Below are positions 57,238 through 64,000 of a stretch of DNA of 64,000 nucleotides, piece after piece. A program made the position numbers and the translations under genes. This stretch comes from Ectocarpus siliculosus (lineage: Eukaryota > Sar > Phaeophyceae > Ectocarpales > Ectocarpaceae). Within the stretch, counting starts at the first letter, position 1. Each line of letters opens with the position of its first letter. The notes under the pieces were generated by a model, which was not told where the DNA came from, ran no database searches, and worked only from the letters and a program-made list of their open reading frames with translations. The stretch covers positions 5,948,745 through 6,012,744 of the forward strand of contig FN649727.1 of the NCBI GenBank assembly GCA_000310025.1, read 5' to 3'.

Positions 57238-58902
57238 AAACGGCATTACCTACCACCCATCAATCTAGCCAAGCAGCACAGATTAGGCACGAGGAAGTCT
57301 CGCCGACCAGTATGGAAAGAGCTCCAATCTGCGGCAATGAGTAATGTGTGGTGGTCCGTCACAGAGTTTTCGCTGATTCAGGAATGGTGCGCCTTGTGCG
57401 TGCAGCTTTGACTCGAGACCTGGCGCTGCTTTGAGGTGTAGGCCGCGGTGGCAAAAGTGGCGCACCGCAACACGCACACCCACGGTGGACACATGTACAC
57501 GCGGAGTTTCGCGTCAAAAGTAGGGTTTCCGAAAAGTAATTTAATGGCGTCCGTCGTGAACCAACTATTTGATTGTACAGCACGTTTTTTTCTGGTGTGG
57601 CTTTAGGAGTCTCGAACGATCGTCGACCATTGTGGAATCGGCCGGTCATTAGTAGTGCGTCGTGTAAGTAAAAGCGTAGGAGGTAAACAAGGGTAGACTT
57701 GAGAAGCGGTAGAAGTAGGAGCGGAAGTGGTGATCAATACGCAGAAAAATGGTCGATGAAATCGTGGACAATGGAAGCAAGAAACCCTAACAGAGACCTT
57801 GGCCATAGCGGTCAGTGGGTCGAACGAGGAGTTAGAAAGGTTGTTTGCGTGGCCTTCGCGTTGCGTTTTTCCCGTTTCCGCCTGCCTACAGGCAATGCAC
57901 GCTCTTGGGCGCGATTACCTTCTAGTCTGAGGACTCATAATCCACCACATCTAAGGGCATTAACTAAATCGGAGGGGGCAAGAACAAACGATACCGTAAA
58001 GAGGCGGAGAGACGGCAACCCCCCTAGAGCGACTTTCAAAGGTCGATTGCTCCACAATCAAGCTTGTGCTAATACCAAGATTGATCGACATGGAACAATC
58101 TCGTCGAGGGCTTTCCGTAGACGTATCGGCTCTTTCCGCATCCCCTTGGTTGTGTAGCAATCGAATCAAGCTTTGAAAGTCGCTCTAGGGGGGTGCCGTC
58201 TCTCCGCCTCTTACGGTAAGTCGAGCCCATACACGTGCGTGTCATTTGGGAAACGAAAAGGAGAGGAGGGGAAATGCCCCTTCGCGTACTCAATTATCTG
58301 CTCGCTTTTTTGTAGACGATGACCACACCTAGCTTGGTCTCGAACACGCCTTTACCGGGGGTGCACAATTAAAACGGAAGGAGGCATCTCAAAGGAATTT
58401 TTAAAGGTACTTAACCACATATCGAGACGAAAATTGCAAGCGTCCAGCCTGCCAACTCTAGCACCACTTACGTGGTCCACCGACAGCTACATTACTCAAG
58501 ATTCTCGTGACACAACCAACGACTGACCATATCCACAAATTGATGTCGACAACAACCACGCATGAACCACACGATCTCACATCACAGACTAAAGAACTTA
58601 AAATTGTCGGGACACAACAAAAATCGAAGCACGACGTGCTCACCGGCAACGTACGAAACGAAAATCCACAGCGAGAGCACATCTCAACTCCATATGTTCA
58701 TATAAGAGTAGCCCCGGGAAGCCAACACGGACTCTCAAACCCGAAGCAGACGGCACCTACCGCCACACCACAACATCGGGCAGCAGCAGCAGCAGATAGT
58801 ACGCAGCAGCGCTCTCGATTATTAAAAACTGAAAGAAAAAACAGGAGGCACCAACAACACAGTAGGAGCACCAGAAGCTAGCAAGCTGCAACACACCCAA
58901 GC
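57238..58902. other. Convergent 3' flanks of glycosylase and SLC25 genes
   Basis: Between two convergent stop codons, with a hairpin element at 57992-58218. Remaining sequence shows no supported coding frame or RNA gene. Confidence 0.6.
57992..58218. mobile_element. Fold-back/MITE-like hairpin element
   Basis: The left arm (57992 to about 58062) begins TACCGTAAAGAGGCGGAGAG and includes CCCCCCTAGAGCGACTTTC. The right arm (about 58145-58218) is its reverse complement with few differences. The spacer is about 80 bp. No coding capacity. It lies in convergent 3' flanks, so it may be transcribed from either side. Confidence 0.8.
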
Positions 58903-61900
58903 CTATGCCAGCGCCTTGAGCACCTCCTCATACACGACGAACGTGATGGCGGAGGCGGGCGCGGCTCTCACGGCGTGCGCCACGCAACCCTTGAAGAAAC
59001 CCCTGACACCCTCTTTTCTGCCGATCTCGGACGCGCAGTGCAACGTCCCCCGATAGCGGGAGGATCCCGCCTGGGTCTCCTCCGCGGTGCCCCGCTGCTG
59101 CAGCCTCGACTTGATGACCTTTTCGGGAAGGGTTGATCAAAGGGGGGGAGGTTGGTCGGACAGACAAGAGGCGAAATTAAAACAGCAACGTCGGGTCGTC
59201 GGAACGAAACGGTCAGAAAGCGCTTTCCAAATAATAGGTACCGTTGACCGGTCTCCTCATCATACAGTGATACATACTGCGGGGCAATGGATGACTCTTG
59301 TGTGCAATTTACCGGTGAAGGTACTGCCGGCGGTGCCAATAATTTAGGAACGAAGGCGATGTGTGGTGGGGCTGCAAAATCAAGGAAAGGTGCCCACAGA
59401 TCCACTTCGTGGTGCGGAGTCTGGAAGCGACGTGCTCACCTGGGTAGGGTAGGTCACAAGGGTAGACAAAATCTTGGACGCACCTCCCATCAAGAGCGAC
59501 TCCTGCGGCGTCTGGGGTAAAGGGCAAGCCGAGCGAGACACATGCACAGTGGGGGGGTACGGGACAGCCAGAGAGGGCAAACTTTAGTTCTCCAAGTGTC
59601 TTCGATGCATTTCTCTCAGATGCCGAAAATTACTCACAAGCATCCCTCGCTACACAGACATGCAAGGCTTGCGAGCACGAGCAGGCACGGGATCTGTTCG
59701 CAAAAAGAAAAAAAATCTGCGGACAAACACGATCGGAGAAGTTTACAGGGGGCAGACAACAGCAGTTGTGAGGGACGCTCGTGCTTGTCGCTGCCAATGT
59801 ACCACCAACGAGCCATGTACATCACGATGCACCGTTTCAGCAAAAATATTAAGTCGGCACAGGGCTACCTCAAACACAATAGGAACCGTGCACTCAATTT
59901 CTTCGAGCCACAGCATTTCGACGCCAAAGTAAAACGCGGCGAAACACATTAAAATGGGTAACGTATTTATCGTATCAAGTTACATTTTCGTTTCGCTTCG
60001 GCACTCTCGCTTTCAGCCACTCGTACACGGCGAACTGCACCGCTCCTTGGCCGCACAGCATCAGCGCTGGCACCGCTCCCTTGTACAGCGCCAGCGGCCC
60101 CTCTTCGCGCGTTATTGTTCGTACCGCATCTGGGTTTCGTAAAGGTAGGATGGTATCAGGTGGTGAGCAGACCGCGCTTTGCAGGAACCACACGATCACA
60201 TCATAACACGACGAGCAGAAACACTGGCATCCTTCTCTCGAGCTTGGGAGCAACTTTGCAAAGCAAAACCTGCACCGGGTGCGAATATTTCTTGTTGTCA
60301 TCCAATCCTCTCGGTGTGCCGCCGGTGGTTGCAGATGGCGCACAGGATTCACAGAAGCACCTCCCTAAAACAGAATCCAACACAACGTGGTACACTGGAG
60401 GCACGCAAGCACACACCCATCAGCCCCGAGTAAGGACGAACCCCCCCGCTCTTAGCCTTCTTGTCCTGCAGCTGCATCCTGGTCTTGATCATCCACACGG
60501 GGTTGGTGGCCAACACCATCATCGCCCCCGCGACGTATCCCGCCCCGAGGTGGTGAACCGCCCCTAGATCAGCCTCTTGTGGTACTCTAGCGCGGATCGC
60601 GGTCTGCACGCACGCACGTTGGTACAAATCAGAACGGCGCGCGAAGAGGGGGGGGGTGGGGGTGGCGCACAGCAACGAACGAATGGCATCGGGAACGTGT
60701 AGAACGACCGCGACCCGCATGCACAAGGCGACCCCGCATGCACAAGGAATTACACTTCGATTAAACCTACACGATACCCCGTAGCAATGGCGCCATCCTT
60801 CCTGCAAGGGCTTACAACGTAGCTTGACGCGAGGATGGAGGTTTCGAGAAACTGGCTGCGGACAGTAGAAGGGTGAGTCAATGGCGGCCAGAAATCTCCG
60901 CGTTCAAGACAGCAAAAACTATGTCACCCTCGAAAAAAAAAATCGTTAGTTAAGCCAGGCGGACAGGTTGTCGCCAAAAACGGTTTGTTCTCGTGCCAGT
61001 TCTCACCGAGGACAACTCTCGCATCCCCACGTGCTTGTTTCGTCGGGCAATAAGTACTGTAGAGCGCTCACCCCGTAGAAGACGGAGATACCCCAGAGAC
61101 AGAGCCCTCAAAGCGTTTCGACCAAATATTAGTTGCAAACAATCCCAGAGAAAGCCCCCCCAAGAAACGAAAACAAAACCAACACAATACATATGCATAC
61201 ATACCTTAATCTTCTCGTAACAGTAGAAGAATCCTCCCCAGGCGACGGCGTTCCCGAGTAATGCTGGACCCAGGCCCTGCGCGGACAATAATAGTCTACA
61301 TTAGTTTCCGTTCGGCATGAGAGCGATCATGCCGCTGACATACGCAACCTCTTGCCGTCTTCTGCCAACATTTCATCTTGGCGTTACAGCAGCGGCGCTT
61401 TGCAACTCAGGGGAACAAAAGCAACAAGCCACGCACACCATCTCTTGCCGCCGTGTGATACATACGACGGAGACCGAGTCCATGCATGGGCCGGACTCAT
61501 GTTTCAAACTCTCACTCGACAAACACGACCAAGCGTCGGCGGAATCCCGCATACTAAGCTCATACGCATGATGCATTCAAGCTTGAGGTTGAAGCACCTG
61601 GTAGAGCGCTCTTGCCCCCTCCTCCCGGATGATGGTTCGAAACGCAGTCCCGAGCGACTTGTACGGCGACGGGCCCTTGTCGTAAACCTGGGCGGTTACG
61701 AATTCACGCGTCGAAGGCGCACCCGAACGCATGGAAGGGCCGGTGACCAAATACGTGTTGCCGTGAGCTCTTCTTACGACTCCGAGACCCCCGTGTTGAC
61801 CAGCGACTGCTGTACCGCCCACCACGCGCGCCTCGGGGGATTGGTTCATCCGGCGCTCTGTTTTCTTGGAAACTCTTTTTGAAAAAAATGCAGGACATCA

Positions 61901-62654
61901 CAGAAGGACCACCCGCTCCTGACAAATCTCAGAGCGTATGTATTGAAGTATTTACAGTGAGGGTTGAGAGAAACCTGCTGGATTCTAGACAATAGTTGAG
62001 TCTACCGTGAGAAACCAGTGCTGCAGTGCAGCAGCCAGCCGGAACGCCGGAACCAAATCATCAACTCGGAAACTGCGACGCGGCGGAATTCGAAAATGCG
62101 GAGTTCTACTGCAGTTACTGCGCATCTGCGCGTCGCTGTAAGGCTGCACGCTGCACGCACCGCCAGCCCGCTGGAAAGGCTGCTTCTGTTGAAAGTTCTC
62201 GAGAAGTACACAATGGCAGCATCGGTAGAGCGCTGGCACCTTATAGCGACGTATTGGTGGTGAGAAGCGAAAGGAGACATGGCTGGTTCTCGACGGACAA
62301 AACGTCAACTTGACAAATAGCCAGCAGCCGCAAGTACAGAGCACCGACTAAAGCTCTCAGAAATTTGTGATGCACAGCCCATCTGGTTGGTACAGAGCAC
62401 GAGCACGTTTACGAGCACGAAACTAAGCGTCCTCGTGTCCTTGCCTGGTATCTAGTTTTGACTAGGTCTAGTGGGTAGAGAGCAGCGGTCGTCACCACTC
62501 CCGCTGTGGTTCCCGCGATGAGGTGGTTGGCCCCGTAGTGCCGTTTTCCCTTAGATTCGCGCTTCGAAAACATCTCCAGCACACGATCTCGGAAGAGGTA
62601 CTGCTGCTGTCTCGTCGACACGCTCGTTGTGTTGGACCGTGAGATCTCCGTCAT
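58903..62654 (-). CDS. Mitochondrial carrier, SLC25A32-like (folate/FAD transporter)
   Basis: Seven minus-strand exons agree in phase: 62654-62445, 61687-61598, 61276-61205, 60603-60417, 60129-59984, 59511-59440 and 59118-58903 (330 aa; human SLC25A32 is 315). All three carrier repeats are present, with matrix signatures PLDLVKTRYQ, NPVWMIKTRMQLQ and YPTQVIKSRLQQR. Other family blocks are NHLIAGTTAGVV, EEGARALYQ, GNAVAWGGFFYCYEKIK, EEGPLALYKG, GAVQFAVYEWLK and ITFVVYEEVLKAL. The Trp in the second signature (P-x-W-x-x-K-T-R) marks the folate/FAD/pyrimidine-nucleotide branch, and the closest remembered match is SLC25A32, an inner-membrane carrier for folate or FAD. The first intron starts with GC (CAG/GCAAGG) instead of GT. 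Start 62654 follows an in-frame TTG-only extension. It is head-to-head with the gene at 62931. Confidence 0.9.
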
Positions 62655-62930
62655 GACTGCTGTGTACGGTGTGCAGCAGCAGAGCAACTTGAAGGCCCAG
62701 GCGTCAAGTCAGTCAGTGCCGCTGGTGCGCTGCTGGCGGGGGCGAACACAGGCCGCCAAAACATGCATACCCTACCTTTGGGTGTGTGATTATGCGACCC
62801 CCCCCCTATTTGAGGCTCGGCTCCGTTGGCTGTTGGGTTGTTTCGTTGTGCCGTGTACCTCGCCAGAAACACAGAGACAGCACACCCAACCCATCACGAG
62901 AGTACCCCTTCCTTTCTCCCACTCCAGGAG
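62655..62930. promoter_or_regulatory. Shared divergent promoter interval
   Basis: These 276 bp lie between the start codons of the SLC25A32-like gene (minus) and the Ser-rich gene (plus). A bidirectional promoter is inferred. The interval may also contain a 5' UTR intron of the plus gene, because CACTCCAG/GAGATG looks like a splice acceptor just before its ATG. Confidence 0.45.
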
Positions 62931-63352
62931 ATGGACTCGCCTCCGTACCGACCACCTCTTCCGCAGCAGGAGGCTTCCACAGAAACAACACCCGAATTTG
63001 AAGATAATTGCCCGCAGTCAGTAGGCCACGGCTTCGAATCGGCGTCGCTGGAGAAACAACGCAGCCACAACCAAGGTGCCACCACAACAGACACCAGCGG
63101 GCCATCGGCGTGCTCCGACGACGACCTGGATGATAGCAGCAGCGTCGACTTGCTGGACGGAGGATCATCATCTGTGACCCCTCCTCCACGCACCTCGTCA
63201 ACCGCATCATCAATGCCCCTGGCAATGGCTCCGACGGCGATGGGGTCACCCACGGATTCCCCCGCGAGGAAAAGGTCTTTGGACGGCGGTTTCTCGATAT
63301 CATCATCAGACGAGGACGAGTTCTGCATGACAAGCTCCAGTCGGCAGCGCGG
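62931..63352 (+). CDS. Unknown Ser-rich acidic protein, first coding exon (partial)
   Basis: The open exon starts at ATG 62931 (MDSPPYRPPLPQQE) and runs to a GTGAGA donor at 63353; read through, it would stop three bases later at 141 residues. The product is rich in Ser, Asp, Thr and Pro, with acidic patches (SDDDLDDSSS and SSSDEDEF) and no predicted fold. I do not recognise it. Likely it is the disordered N-terminus of a longer protein continuing beyond the right edge, or else a short single-exon protein. Divergent pairing with the carrier gene and sustained codon-like composition support coding. Confidence 0.5.
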
Positions 63353-64000
63353 GTGAGATTTTGAACCGCCGTGCAAATGAGCAGCAGATAGAGGAGGGGT
63401 GAAACGAAACGCCCGCATGGTGACCAGACGAATTTGCACTTCAAGCGACAGAGAGAGAGAGAGATGTAAAGATAATGTCGACACTTCGGGATAATACTGC
63501 TGTGTAGCTGTTTCATAACTTGCACGACAAGCAACAAACCAAAGGTTCATTGTTGTGCTGTCCTTCTCCGCATTACCCTAGGTGAACCACGAAATTCGGC
63601 CCTCCCCGCATATTTTTTCGATTGTCACACTGGCTGCCGTTGTGCGGTCGAAAAGAACGCATGAAGCTGTAGACCCTGCACAGAAATAAAATCGGCTTGT
63701 ACTCCTGTACACCGTAGCTTGTAAAGCAGTACACAACGACACATTCGACGTACACAAGACAGACAGCAAGACGGTAGTGAAAGAGCACCCGCACAAGCTT
63801 GTCCATTGAATATCGTTGAGTTGACCCTAGTGCGAAAACAGTTTTAGAGTGGTCGTATGATGCTGCCACCATCTCTGTGTCACGTTACGTTTGTACCGTG
63901 TTTTTGGGAGAGCGTACCTCACGCAGGTGATTGGCTCCTGATCGCAGTCAACCCCCCCCCCCCCCCCCCCCCCCCTTTTCGTTTTCCCCCCCCCCCCCCC
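63353..64000. other. Probable intron, ending in poly-C
   Basis: AT-richer sequence after the donor at 63353, with a GA microsatellite near 63450. The last 50 bases are two poly-C runs broken by TTTTCGTTTT, probably the edge of an assembly gap. No exon continuing the frame was found. Confidence 0.5.

Noticed and set aside
1-64000. CRISPR array, operons, rRNA genes, prophage or viral insertion
   Set aside because: The window is intron-containing nuclear DNA. No regularly spaced repeats, rRNA blocks or virus-type gene clusters were seen.

Overview
This is a eukaryotic nuclear window: every recognisable gene is cut by several GT-AG introns, exons are GC-rich, and the intergenic and intronic DNA carries simple repeats, small hairpin elements and one N gap (16479-17311). 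Protein families, intron sizes of a few hundred bases to about 2.7 kb, long untranslated tails and adjacent genes on alternating strands all fit a brown alga (Ectocarpus-like stramenopile). The species is an inference, because nothing in the window names it. All exon models were built by hand from splice signals, phase agreement and remembered family resemblance, and no database search was run.

Layout. 18-2094 (-): N-terminal part of a GPR107/GPR108-like (lung seven-TM) receptor, running off the left end. 2351-7019 (+): EIPR1/TSSC1-like WD40 protein, 7 exons. 7020-10360: no gene seen. 10361-14405 (+): Bicaudal-C-like protein with two KH domains and a C-terminal SAM domain. 14406-18262: untranslated and intergenic DNA with the assembly gap. 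18263-22372 (-): free-standing AlaX-type alanyl-tRNA editing protein, 6 exons. 22577-31955 (+): glucosidase II beta subunit, 12 exons, with an unusual hydrophobic insert. 33602-39614 (-): copine-type vWA plus U-box E3 ligase (RGLG-like), 7 exons. 39615-44646: repeat- and transposon-derived DNA with three fold-back elements and a dead DDE transposase fragment. 44647-44886 (-): small single-pass membrane protein. 45104-48150 (+): SAM-cupin fusion, 6 exons. 49081-54651 (-): ribosomal protein uS17 (RPS11), 6 exons, whose largest intron contains four diverged copies of a conserved hairpin module. 55216-57237 (+): TDG/Mug-family DNA glycosylase, 4 exons. 58903-62654 (-): SLC25A32-like mitochondrial folate/FAD carrier, 7 exons, with one GC-AG intron. 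62931-63352 (+): first exon of an unknown Ser-rich acidic protein.

The genes are not one pathway but a housekeeping mix: secretory and endosomal traffic (GPR107-like, EIPR1, glucosidase II beta), translation and its quality control (AlaX, uS17), RNA binding (KH-SAM), ubiquitination, base-excision repair and mitochondrial transport. The clear organisational theme is head-to-head pairing. Four divergent pairs have start codons only about 200-280 bp apart, and a fifth pair about 560 bp, so they probably share promoters; convergent neighbours share 3' flanks. The best candidates for something undescribed are the repeated hairpin in the uS17 intron, the hydrophobic insert in glucosidase II beta, and the KH-SAM and SAM-cupin proteins.
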